From: JAQUQI01 sp041650035
GTDB lineage: Bacteria > Omnitrophota > Gorgyraeia > JABMRG01
Direction: 5' to 3'
Assembly (NCBI GenBank): GCA_041650035.1
Contig: JBAZLY010000024.1
Span: forward strand, 1 to 19,244
Length of the DNA: 19,244 nucleotides
Part shown: piece after piece, positions 7,459 through 15,421 of the stretch
Position numbering within the stretch: the stretch's first letter is position 1
Layout: each line of letters opens with the position of its first letter
Notes under the pieces: model-generated
Told to the model about the DNA's origin: nothing
What the model saw: the letters and a program-made list of their open reading frames with translations, nothing else
Database searches by the model: none
Position numbers and translations under genes: made by a program

Positions 7459-9709
7459 GCCTGGCCTGCTTAAGGTCCGGGTATTTAATGCGCGAGTGAT
7501 ACGTGCCTGTCAATATCCTGACAAAGCTCTCGGAGATCCTGCTTATATCCTTCAGGGAAAGGTCGCACTCATCAAGCTGATGGTCAAGAAACTTGTTGTT
7601 AATTATCTTTCTGACAAGCTCTTTTAGCTTTTGAGGCGTCGGATCATCCACAAGCCTTGACGCGGCCTCAATCGAATCCGCAAGCATGACGATAGCAGAT
7701 TCGCGCGACTGCGGCTTAGGGCCGGGGTACCTAAAAGACTCTTCGTTAACCTCTTCATCTTCTTTCTTTTTCTCAAGCGCCTGATGATAAAAAAATGTCA
7801 TCAGCCCCGTGCCATGATGCTGTTTTATTATATCTTTTATCGCCAAGCCGAGCTTGTATTTTTCGGCGAGTTCCTCACCGTCCTTAACATGATTAGTGAT
7901 AACAAGCGAGCTCATCGAAGGCGACAGCCCGTCATGGCTCTGCGCGGGGACCTGGGTATTCTCGGCAAAATACTCCGCCTTCTCGATCTTGCCGATATCA
8001 TGATAATACGCCCCGATACGGCACAACAGTGAATTGGCGCCTATTGCCTCCGCCGCGGACTCGGCAAGATTGCCGACGATAATACTGTGGTGATATGTGC
8101 CTGTCGCGGTGGTTACCATCTTTTTTAGGATAGGGTGATTGAGGTCGGCGAGCTCAAGCAGTTTTATGTTTGTCGTTATCTTAAATACAAATTCGAAGAC
8201 CGGCAGGAATATCATCGTAATCGCGGCCGAGACTATACCGCTTGCCATGCCCCATAGCGCCTGTTTCAGGAACACATTTGCCTCAAAATTAAACATTACC
8301 CCTATCGCGGAGATAACTATAAAATTCATAACGCCGACCAGGGCCCCGGCCCTGACAATATGAGTGCGTGAGCGCGCGCCATGCACGGCGCACACAGCCG
8401 TAATACCCCCTATAAGGGATACCAGGAAGACATTGAACTGTATTCCAGCCACAAGCGCCGCTATGGCCGATATCACGATAAGGACCATAATGGAGACAGT
8501 GCCTCCGGCAAGAAGAGTCAAAAGCATCGGCGCCGCGGCAAGCGGCAGAAACAAGCTGGGCAATGGTGACATGGCTAGGGCCCGCGCCGATACAGCGGTC
8601 AGTATGATAAAAAGACCGATAAGGACAAGCATCTTCTCCTGCGCGTAGGTATGGTTTTCAAACATCTTTATAAAGACAAACATCGAAAAAAGCATAAGCG
8701 CGATAATAACGGCAATGCCAAAAAGCTGATAATATGTGTCTTCCGGCGCTATCTTGCCGCTTATGGCATCAAGCTGTATAACATGGGTCTTGTTTATCCT
8801 CTGGCCCTTGCGGATAACGGCCTCGCCCTTAAGGCATTCCGCCTTCAGATATACGGGCTCTATCGAGGACCGGGCCTTAAGCCTGGCAGAGTCGGTTTCG
8901 TCTTTATTGAATACCAGGTTAGGATATGCCCAGGCGGATAGGAGTTTTAAGACAAGCACCCTTTCCTTCCTATCGCTTAAACCGAATTCCCCCGCACGGC
9001 CTTCTATGCGCGAGACCGCGGCGCCGGCTGTGTTTATGTCGGAAAGTCTAACATCGTTTTTCTTCTTAAGAGAAGGCTCATAGACAGATATAAGCGTTTT
9101 GCCGGACGACAACAACCTATTATTATCGTCAACAGAGATAATAGGTTTGGCATAAACAGCCTCCACGGCCTTCTCAATACCGGGCTCAATAGCGGATATG
9201 TCATCCGCATTCAGCAGGAATTCAAAATCTTCACTGCTCAAGGCCGGGCTTACCGCCTCATTAAGCTGGATAAGCAGGCCTTCCCTGACCTGTTGACCCG
9301 TTTCATCGGGCACGGGGAATTCCTTCACCTCTTTTAGAAGGTCTAAAAAGATACGCGCCGTTTTTTTGGCGTTCAGCATAACATCCTCGTCAAGATCATA
9401 GATCTCGTTAACGGCGTTTTCGGACGCCTGCTGAAGAGCCGATGTTCTAATCTCGTCTATACCCGGCCTGTAGGAAAAATCAAACGGCGCGTAGATATCC
9501 TCCTGCGCTATATCCCCTTCATTAAAGAAAAACCGGACAGGCAGACGTGACGAAAACACAACGCCGGCGGCAATCAATACGGTTATGATTGCGGTAAGGG
9601 CCCTTAGTGAGCCTTGGGCCAGCAATTTATTCTTTTTGCTGCGCTCCGAGGCAAAGGGCCGGCGCAGTTCCTTGATCCTAAAAAGAGTTTTTTTAATTAA
9701 AGGTGTCAT
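7436..9709 (-). CDS. pgpH: 7TM-HD family phosphohydrolase, PgpH-like
   Basis: The 757-residue membrane protein has the full PgpH/YqfF architecture. There is a membrane anchor near residues 36-53, an extracytoplasmic 7TMR-HDED domain (about 60-310), a block of seven helices (about 330-505) and a cytoplasmic HD domain. The HD pair is His570-Asp571 in AYYHDIGK. Other metal-site residues stand in TYHHSIIVGNLAE, NHVKDGEELA, IIKQHHGTGLM and ADSIEAASR. Characterised homologues in Listeria and Bacillus break down cyclic di-AMP. The same activity is inferred here, since no c-di-AMP synthase lies in the window. It overlaps phoH by 4 bp (ATGA) and ybeY by 23 bp. The gene order is the same as in Firmicutes (yqfF between phoH and yqfG), which supports orthology. 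Confidence 0.93.
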   Translation of the reverse strand: MTPLIKKTLFRIKELRRPFASERSKKNKLLAQGSLRALTAIITVLIAAGVVFSSRLPVRFFFNEGDIAQEDIYAPFDFSYRPGIDEIRTSALQQASENAVNEIYDLDEDVMLNAKKTARIFLDLLKEVKEFPVPDETGQQVREGLLIQLNEAVSPALSSEDFEFLLNADDISAIEPGIEKAVEAVYAKPIISVDDNNRLLSSGKTLISVYEPSLKKKNDVRLSDINTAGAAVSRIEGRAGEFGLSDRKERVLVLKLLSAWAYPNLVFNKDETDSARLKARSSIEPVYLKAECLKGEAVIRKGQRINKTHVIQLDAISGKIAPEDTYYQLFGIAVIIALMLFSMFVFIKMFENHTYAQEKMLVLIGLFIILTAVSARALAMSPLPSLFLPLAAAPMLLTLLAGGTVSIMVLIVISAIAALVAGIQFNVFLVSLIGGITAVCAVHGARSRTHIVRAGALVGVMNFIVISAIGVMFNFEANVFLKQALWGMASGIVSAAITMIFLPVFEFVFKITTNIKLLELADLNHPILKKMVTTATGTYHHSIIVGNLAESAAEAIGANSLLCRIGAYYHDIGKIEKAEYFAENTQVPAQSHDGLSPSMSSLVITNHVKDGEELAEKYKLGLAIKDIIKQHHGTGLMTFFYHQALEKKKEDEEVNEESFRYPGPKPQSRESAIVMLADSIEAASRLVDDPTPQKLKELVRKIINNKFLDHQLDECDLSLKDISRISESFVRILTGTYHSRIKYPDLKQARHENNIEK

Positions 9710-10701
9710 GGCCTATCCTTTACGGCCCCCAGCGGAGCCCGTTTTTTACGCACAGCGGCAGGATCCTGTTCGTAGGCCCTGATTATTTTCTGAACCAATT
9801 CGTGTCTTACCACATCACGGCCTGACAATGAGATGGTCTTGATATCGTCGATACCGCGCAATATCTTTATCACCTGCAGTAAGCCTTTAGCGCCAAGGCC
9901 GGGGAGATCGCTTTGCGTCAGGTCTCCTGTTATAACAACCTTGGAATCAAAACCGAGACGCGTGAGAAACATCTTGAGCTGTTCGGGGGTAGCGTTCTGC
10001 GCCTCATCCATGATAATAAACGAATCGTTAAGCGTCCTGCCCCTCATAAACGCCAGAGGCGCGACCTCAATTACACCGCTTTCGATAAATTTGAGCGCGC
10101 GGTCGGCATCCATCATCTCGTATAAAGCGTCGTACAGGGGCCTAAGGTAGGGCAAGACCTTATCATACAAACTGCCCGGCAGAAATCCAAGGCTTTCCCC
10201 TGCCTCAACAGCCGGCCTTGTCAGTATTATCCTGCTTACGCGGTTTTTCATAAGATAGGATACGGCCATCGCCATGGCAAGGTATGTCTTGCCTGTTCCT
10301 GCGGGCCCCGACGCTATGGTAATATCATGCGAGGCAATGGCCTCAATATATTCTTTTTGGCCTTCTGTCTTTGGCGCTATAAAAGCCTTTTTGCCCGGCA
10401 CCTCAACGCGAAGACCGGGGCCTTGAAAAGAAAGCGGGGCGTCTTCCCGCGAGATAGTCTCCAATATGTAACAGACCTCTTGGTCTTTTATACCTTTCCC
10501 CTGGCGCAGGAGAGATAAAATCCGCGAGAATATATCTACAGCCTTTCCGACACGCTGTTCGTCTCCGTCAACAGAGAGGTTTTCGCCGCGGGCCGATATC
10601 CTGACGCCGCACGCCTGCTCTATCAGCTTGAGATGCTCATCGTGATTTCCAAATAACAGCCGTGCCTCTTCGTCGCTATTTAATTTAAGGCGTCTTGTCA
10701 T
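9706..10701 (-). CDS. phoH: PhoH-like ATPase (YbeZ type)
   Basis: This is a 331-residue PhoH family P-loop ATPase. The N-terminal part (about 1-65) resembles the KH-like RNA-binding region of YbeZ/PhoH. The ATPase domain has Walker A GPAGTGKT (132-139), LTRPAVEAGESLGFLPGS (160-177), Walker B FIIMDEAQN (228-236) and ITGDLTQSDLPG in the sensor region. The family is thought to act in RNA metabolism, possibly as a helicase working with YbeY; the substrate is not established. The gene lies 7 bp after the LysM gene stop and overlaps the pgpH-like gene by ATGA. Length, motifs and neighbours all fit. Confidence 0.95.
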   Translation of the reverse strand: MTRRLKLNSDEEARLLFGNHDEHLKLIEQACGVRISARGENLSVDGDEQRVGKAVDIFSRILSLLRQGKGIKDQEVCYILETISREDAPLSFQGPGLRVEVPGKKAFIAPKTEGQKEYIEAIASHDITIASGPAGTGKTYLAMAMAVSYLMKNRVSRIILTRPAVEAGESLGFLPGSLYDKVLPYLRPLYDALYEMMDADRALKFIESGVIEVAPLAFMRGRTLNDSFIIMDEAQNATPEQLKMFLTRLGFDSKVVITGDLTQSDLPGLGAKGLLQVIKILRGIDDIKTISLSGRDVVRHELVQKIIRAYEQDPAAVRKKRAPLGAVKDRP

Positions 10702-10708
10702 GGATTAC

Positions 10709-11362
10709 CTATTTAACATAGCCTGTTTCCACCGCCTCCAAAGAGGGTATCTTAAGCCGAGTGCCCTGTTTGATCTTTGCCGGGTTTTTTACCTTATCCG
10801 CGTTTGCTTCGTATATAAGCGTCCACTTCGCGGCCTTTCCATAAAAGGCCTTTGCTATATGCGAAAGGGTGTCACCCTGCTTTACGGTATATTCCTGATA
10901 ATCGGCTAACTGCGCGGGCTTAATCTCATCGGATGCGACGACAGGTTCGGTATACACGTCAATTTCGTATTCATCATACTCATATACCGCGGGATTTGGG
11001 GTATTTTTTGTTGAGATATAACCCCTGTTTCCCGATAACTGTGTATCCCGGCGGCTTGCGTTGGGGACAGCAACCTCTTTTTTACCAGGGTCCTGTTGGT
11101 TTATCTTCATGTCCTGTTCGCCGGCATATTTGGCCGCGGGCGCTGTAACCTCCTGCCACGTGGGAAATTCAACCCTTATATCGATATACTCCCTGTCGGC
11201 AGGCTTATCGCGGGCATCCATATCGCTTTCCCCGGCGAGATAACCCCTGTTGCCTGAAACATCCTGGTCCACCCTTTCCCTGACTACCTTCTTTACGGTA
11301 ACGCATCCGCCGGTAGAAGAGGCAAATGCAATCACTGATAAAAGAGCCAATAGCCTTTTCAT
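10709..11362 (-). CDS. LysM-domain lipoprotein with SGNRGY repeats
   Basis: The 217-residue protein starts with a signal peptide (MKRLLALLSVIAFASSTGGC). Cys20 is the probable lipidation site, although Thr at -3 is not the usual lipobox residue. Residues 36-65 and 110-139 look like two copies of one module: SGNRGY followed about 20 residues later by YIDIRVE or YEIDVYTE. The C-terminal LysM domain (about 157-206) has YTVKQGDTLSHIAKAFYG and ends in GTRLKIPS, so it should bind peptidoglycan. The gene lies 18 bp after aspS and 7 bp before phoH, with an AAGGGGG Shine-Dalgarno. An outer-membrane or periplasmic cell-wall-bound protein is inferred; the function of the SGNRGY modules is unknown to me. 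Confidence 0.88.
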   Translation of the reverse strand: MKRLLALLSVIAFASSTGGCVTVKKVVRERVDQDVSGNRGYLAGESDMDARDKPADREYIDIRVEFPTWQEVTAPAAKYAGEQDMKINQQDPGKKEVAVPNASRRDTQLSGNRGYISTKNTPNPAVYEYDEYEIDVYTEPVVASDEIKPAQLADYQEYTVKQGDTLSHIAKAFYGKAAKWTLIYEANADKVKNPAKIKQGTRLKIPSLEAVETGYVK

Positions 11363-11380
11363 TCCGCACCCCCTTAATAT

Positions 11381-13144
11381 TTATAATTGCTGTTTAATGT
11401 CTAATCCCAACTCATCAAGCTGCTTCTTTGTGACACCGGCAGGCGCCTGCGTCATAGGGCATACTGCCTTCTGCGTTTTTGGGAAGGCTATCACATCTCT
11501 GATAGAATCCCTGCCGCAGAGTATGGCGGTAAGCCTGTCAACGCCTATAGCAAAACCGCCGTGAGGGGGAGCTCCAAAACTCAACGCCTTGGTCAGAAAC
11601 CCAAACCGCTCTTCCGCCTCCTGCCTGTCTATACCTATAACAGAGAATATCATCTCCTGCGTCTTTGGCGAGTGTATCCTGATACTGCCGCTTCCAAGCT
11701 CAACACCGTTGAGCACAAGATCATATGAGCGTGAGCGCACGCGCGCAGGGTTTGAGGAAATATATTCCAGATCATCGCTGTTTGGCGCTGTAAAGGGGTG
11801 ATGTTCCGATTCCCAGCGATTTTCTTCCTCATTAAATTTAAACAGCGGGAATTCATTCACCCATAGCAACTTAAAACCGGATCTATCTATCAGACCTTCT
11901 TCGCGGCCCAATTTATTGCGAAGACAAGAGAGCGCGTTATTGCAAAGTGTTTTGCCTGCCGCTGCAAAAAAGATATAATCGCCCGCGGCGGGTTTGGTCT
12001 TTTCCTTTATGGCGGCCTGCTCGCCAAGGGAAAGAAATTTCACGATCGGCCCTGAAAAACCTTCCGTGTCGCATTTGATATAGGCAAGGCCCTTGAGGCC
12101 CTGTTCCTTGGCGAATACGGTCAATTCATCTATCCTGCTCCTTGGCATATCCTTGGGCCTTTCAAGCTTCAATGCCTTGACACACCCGCCCTGATTTATG
12201 GCCTCGCCAAAGACCTTAAATGACGTTGAGCGAAAATCACCGGACAGGTCGGCCAATTCCATGCCGAAACGGGTATCAGGCTTATCAGAGCCGTATCTTG
12301 CCATGACATCATCGTAATTGAGCGCCGGAAAAGGCGTCTTAAGCTCAATGTTGAGAATCACCTTAAAGATATTCTTCATAAGCGCTTCAACGTGAGAAAA
12401 TATGTCTTTCTCCTCGACAAACGACGCCTCCATATCGAGCTGTGTGAATTCCGGCTGGCGGTCGGCGCGCAGGTCTTCATCCCTGAAGCACTTCGCTATC
12501 TGGTAATATTTATCAAGGCCCGAAATCATAAGTATCTGCTTAAATAACTGCGGCGATTGCGGCAGGGCGTAAAACTTTCCGTTGTTTACCCTGCTCGGCA
12601 CAAGGTAATCCCGCGCGCCTTCAGGGGTTGACTTTGTAAGCACGGGTGTTTCAACCTCAATAAAACCCTGGCCGCTTAAATAATCCCGCATCAGCCGGCA
12701 TACATCATTGCGGATTATGAGATTTTTCTGCATAGCCGGACGCCGCAGGTCCAGATAGCGGTGCGTGTATCTGATATCCTCGGACAACTCCGTTATATCA
12801 TCAATAGGAAAAACAGGCGTCCGGGACGCGTTTAATATCTCAAGGCATGAGACATGGACCTCTATCCCGCCAGTCGGTATCTTAGCGTTTACCGTCCCTT
12901 CGGGCCTTGGCCTGACTGTGCCCTTGACCTGTATCACGAATTCGTCTCTTAACTCCTGCGCCTTAAGGTGAAGCGGCCTGTCAAGCTCGGGGTTAAAAAC
13001 AATCTGTGTGATACCGTAACGATCCCTGATATCAACAAATACGAGATTACCGTGATCGCGCCTTGCCGATACCCACCCGGCCAGAGTAACCTGGCTGTCT
13101 ATGTCCTTTTCGCCCAGATGGCCGCACGTGCAAGTTCTAAGCAT
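11381..13144 (-). CDS. aspS: Aspartyl-tRNA synthetase, probably non-discriminating
   Basis: This is a 587-residue bacterial-type class IIb AspRS with an N-terminal OB anticodon-binding domain (about 1-105), catalytic core, inserted GAD domain and C-terminal extension. Visible motifs are VETPVLTKSTPEGARDYLVPSR and FALPQSPQLFKQ-like sequence, motif 2 RCFRDEDLRADRQPEFTQLD, and motif 3 GGFAIGVDRL. In the anticodon domain, RRDHG puts His at residue 31 and RPEGTVN puts Gly at 83. These match the residues (His31, Gly82) reported for the non-discriminating Pseudomonas aeruginosa enzyme, whereas E. coli has Leu and Lys. It may therefore also charge tRNA-Asn, which would require the GatCAB amidotransferase. 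The start overlaps the hisS stop by 8 bp. Confidence 0.97.
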   Translation of the reverse strand: MLRTCTCGHLGEKDIDSQVTLAGWVSARRDHGNLVFVDIRDRYGITQIVFNPELDRPLHLKAQELRDEFVIQVKGTVRPRPEGTVNAKIPTGGIEVHVSCLEILNASRTPVFPIDDITELSEDIRYTHRYLDLRRPAMQKNLIIRNDVCRLMRDYLSGQGFIEVETPVLTKSTPEGARDYLVPSRVNNGKFYALPQSPQLFKQILMISGLDKYYQIAKCFRDEDLRADRQPEFTQLDMEASFVEEKDIFSHVEALMKNIFKVILNIELKTPFPALNYDDVMARYGSDKPDTRFGMELADLSGDFRSTSFKVFGEAINQGGCVKALKLERPKDMPRSRIDELTVFAKEQGLKGLAYIKCDTEGFSGPIVKFLSLGEQAAIKEKTKPAAGDYIFFAAAGKTLCNNALSCLRNKLGREEGLIDRSGFKLLWVNEFPLFKFNEEENRWESEHHPFTAPNSDDLEYISSNPARVRSRSYDLVLNGVELGSGSIRIHSPKTQEMIFSVIGIDRQEAEERFGFLTKALSFGAPPHGGFAIGVDRLTAILCGRDSIRDVIAFPKTQKAVCPMTQAPAGVTKKQLDELGLDIKQQL

Positions 13145-14426
13145 TTCTTTTTGTCCTCATTTTTACCGAGTTAAACTCGCCGGCAAGCCCGTCGAAAGGG
13201 ATACGCCTTTGCGAGGAATCCTTCATATCCTTTAATATACACTCCCCCCCGGCCAGCTCTTCGTCGCCAACTATAACGACAAAGCCCGCGTTGACCTTAT
13301 TGGCATGACGCATCTGCGCCTTGAAAGACCTTGATTCATAATCCATATCACAGGCGATGCCCTTTTTTCTTAAAACAGACAGGATATAAAAACACTTCTC
13401 CCGGGCCGCGCCGCCAAGGGAGATGACAAATACCTTTAACGCCTCACTACCCCGGGTTTTTAGGGCATCTTTATCCTTTATGGCCTGGATTATCCTTTCA
13501 AGGCCTAAGGCGAATCCCGTAGCGCCTATGCGCGGCCCTGCGAGATCAGACAAGAGATTGTCATACCGTCCGCCCGCGGCCAGCGCGTCCTGCGCGCCGA
13601 GGGCGCTTGACGTCACCTCAAACACTATACCCGTATAGTAATCAAGTCCGCGAACAAGCCTGTCGTCAACCGCATATTCTATGCAGGCGTTTTGCAAAAG
13701 CCGCTGTAGCGTTGAGAAGCCTTGTTCACATTCCCGGCAAAGGGTATTACCGAGTTTGATATCGGCAATTATGTCCCTGCACGCGGGGGCCTTGCAATCA
13801 AGAACTCTTAATATATTAGTATCATATCTACGCCGGCAATCCGGGCATAGGCTGTTTAGGCTTGGCTTAAGCGCCTGCCGTATCCTCGCCTTTATGGCGG
13901 ATTTATCCTTAGCGCAGCCAAGTGAATTTATATGAAAAACGTGCCCAAAAACGCCGAACCTTTTCAGCATATCATCAAGAAGCATTATCACCTCTGCGTC
14001 GAGATAAACCGAGTATGAACCTATGGCCTCAACGCCAATCTGGTGAAATTGCCTGTATCTGCCCGCCTGCGGCCTCTCACTTCTGAACATAGGCCCCGAA
14101 TAAAAGAGCTTAACGAAACCCTCAGCCTTATCGATATGGTTTTCGATATAAGCACGGCACACAGAGGCCGTTGCCTCCGGCCTTAAACATATGTCCCTGC
14201 CGCCCTGATCGGGGAATGAATATATCTGCTTTTTTACGATGTCGCTTTCTTCGCCTGAACTGCGCGCGAACAGGGCAGTCTCCTCGATAATCGGCGTGCG
14301 GATAAGCCTATAACCGTATGTAAGCGCTGTATCGCGGGCGATATCTTCTATCTCCTGCCATAGACATGCCTCATCAGGCATTATATCCTGTGTGCCTTTG
14401 AGACGGTTGACCTTGTTCACAGCCAT
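13137..14426 (-). CDS. hisS: Histidyl-tRNA synthetase
   Basis: The 429-residue class II enzyme charges tRNA-His. It has GTQDIMP (11-17), motif 1 region RLIRTPIIEETALFAR, motif 2 FRSERPQAGRYRQFHQIGVE (114-133), the histidine loops LVRGLDYYTG (257-266) and AAGGRYDNL (283-291), and motif 3 GFALGLERI (304-312). A C-terminal anticodon-binding domain covers about 330-425. The insertion at 190-235 carries cysteines at 194, 197, 211, 216, 230 and 233, a pattern seen in many bacterial HisRS. A Shine-Dalgarno (GCGGAGAT) precedes the ATG. It follows the HU gene by 44 bp and overlaps aspS by 8 bp; the hisS-aspS pair is common in bacteria. Confidence 0.97.
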   Translation of the reverse strand: MAVNKVNRLKGTQDIMPDEACLWQEIEDIARDTALTYGYRLIRTPIIEETALFARSSGEESDIVKKQIYSFPDQGGRDICLRPEATASVCRAYIENHIDKAEGFVKLFYSGPMFRSERPQAGRYRQFHQIGVEAIGSYSVYLDAEVIMLLDDMLKRFGVFGHVFHINSLGCAKDKSAIKARIRQALKPSLNSLCPDCRRRYDTNILRVLDCKAPACRDIIADIKLGNTLCRECEQGFSTLQRLLQNACIEYAVDDRLVRGLDYYTGIVFEVTSSALGAQDALAAGGRYDNLLSDLAGPRIGATGFALGLERIIQAIKDKDALKTRGSEALKVFVISLGGAAREKCFYILSVLRKKGIACDMDYESRSFKAQMRHANKVNAGFVVIVGDEELAGGECILKDMKDSSQRRIPFDGLAGEFNSVKMRTKRNA

Positions 14427-14470
14427 ATCTCCGCCTTAATCAATGAATTCATAATGTCTGCCGCCGGTAT

Positions 14471-14743
14471 CTATCTGACCTTTTGCTTCATCACAAGCCC
14501 CGGCTTAAAAGAAACAACCTTTTTGCCCGGCACATTTACCGCTTCACCCGTGCGCGGATTTCTGCCGGTCCGGCCTTTGCGATCCTTTACCTTGAAGATA
14601 CCGAAGTTCCTAAGCTCAAGGGTCTCGCCCTTGGAAAGGGCCTCTATCATCGCGTCTATGGTCTTTTGGACGACCTCTTTGACGACAATCTGTTTTATGC
14701 CGGTCTCATCAGCGATCTTTATTACAATGTCCTTTTTTGTCAT
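14471..14743 (-). CDS. HU/IHF family DNA-binding protein
   Basis: The 90-residue protein is a complete bacterial histone-like protein that binds and bends DNA as a dimer. The helical N-terminal half (1-45) is followed by LELRNFGIFKV and the arm with GRTGRNPRTGEAVNVPGKK (57-75), where the Pro of NPRTG (Pro63) is the residue that intercalates in DNA. The C-terminus VVSFKPGLVMKQKV is typical. HU, IHF-alpha and IHF-beta cannot be separated safely, so no symbol is given. A strong Shine-Dalgarno (CCGGAGGT) stands 3 bases before the ATG, and an exact TATAAT lies about 33 bases upstream of the start. Confidence 0.96.
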   Translation of the reverse strand: MTKKDIVIKIADETGIKQIVVKEVVQKTIDAMIEALSKGETLELRNFGIFKVKDRKGRTGRNPRTGEAVNVPGKKVVSFKPGLVMKQKVR

Positions 14744-14775
14744 ATTACCTCCGGTCTTTGTAAGCTAAATACTGA

Positions 14776-14781
14776 ATTATA
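14776..14781 (-). promoter_or_regulatory. Possible -10 box of the HU gene
   Basis: The minus strand reads TATAAT in an A+T-rich stretch 33-38 bases before the HU start codon. No clear -35 hexamer lies at 16-18 bases upstream. The gap between the upstream gene and HU is 91 bp and contains no clear terminator, so HU may be transcribed both from here and by read-through. Confidence 0.4.
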
Positions 14782-14834
14782 ATAATCTGCAATTTAATTA
14801 TCGCGGGAACCGGTTTAAGCAGACGGCTTATTTC

Positions 14835-15323
14835 CTATTTGGCCTTACTTATAACATAAACAAAAAAGAATACGGCCATAACAGAGGCAGCTATTACAGC
14901 CGCGTAAAGGGTCAATTTAGCGGCAGGGATAAGCGCTGACTTAAGATCCAGGCCGGACTTTTCGCAGCAAGAGGCCGTTTGGGCCTCAAGGTGGCCCAGC
15001 AGTCTATTCAAAGAGATATATGACTGGTGCCAATCCGTGTCCATCTTCCTTATAGACTCTTCGGATACGGTTGAAATGGACTTTAAGGAGAGGACATGAT
15101 TTATAACATCATAGGTGCGGTCTATCGTGGCCCTCTCAACAGCCAGGGAATCGACAAGGGTCTGGAATTTGCGGGCTACTATCGACTTTGTCTCTAAAAA
15201 AAGCAATTCCTCCTCCTCGGTAATCGCGGTCTTGTTCATGGCCTCTTTGTATATCTGATTAAATTTTTTCCAAAGCTCGATAAACTCTTTTGTCTGCGTT
15301 ATACCGTCTTTTGTATTGGACAT
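14835..15323 (-). CDS. Hypothetical tail-anchored helical protein
   Basis: I do not recognise this 162-residue protein. It is rich in charged and helical sequence for about 125 residues (ELWKKFNQIYKEAMNK, ITEEEELLFLETKSIVARKFQTLVDSL), then a single hydrophobic helix at about 136-158 (LTLYAAVIAASVMAVFFFVYVI) and a short basic tail. There is no signal peptide, so it looks tail-anchored with the bulk in the cytoplasm. A CC pair stands at 119-120. The start is well supported by AAAAGGAG upstream and by a promoter at 15360-15388. It lies between dnaE and the HU gene but is separated from dnaE by its own promoter, so the neighbours say little about its job. Confidence 0.8.
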   Translation of the reverse strand: MSNTKDGITQTKEFIELWKKFNQIYKEAMNKTAITEEEELLFLETKSIVARKFQTLVDSLAVERATIDRTYDVINHVLSLKSISTVSEESIRKMDTDWHQSYISLNRLLGHLEAQTASCCEKSGLDLKSALIPAAKLTLYAAVIAASVMAVFFFVYVISKAK

Positions 15324-15359
15324 TAAAACTCCTTTTATGTTTACATAAGTTGTTTATTT

Positions 15360-15388
15360 AATCTAACATATAATAAATGACATGTCAA
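15360..15388 (-). promoter_or_regulatory. Sigma-70-like promoter with palindrome over the -35 box
   Basis: On the minus strand TTGACA (15383-15388, exact consensus) is followed by a 17-base spacer and TAGATT (15360-15365, 4 of 6 matches). It lies about 37-65 bases before the start of the 162-residue hypothetical protein. The perfect 10-bp palindrome TGACATGTCA (15378-15387) overlaps the -35 box and could be an operator half-site pair. The promoter call is by consensus match only. Confidence 0.6.
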
Positions 15389-15421
15389 TGATATTTGCTG
15401 CCGCGCAATATAAAGGATAAG

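Noticed and set aside
14744..14834. Terminator before the HU gene
   Set aside because: Only a weak AAGC/GCTT pairing is seen, with no U tract.
15324..15421. Intrinsic terminator after dnaE
   Set aside because: No stem followed by a U tract is visible; only the palindrome and promoter of the next gene.
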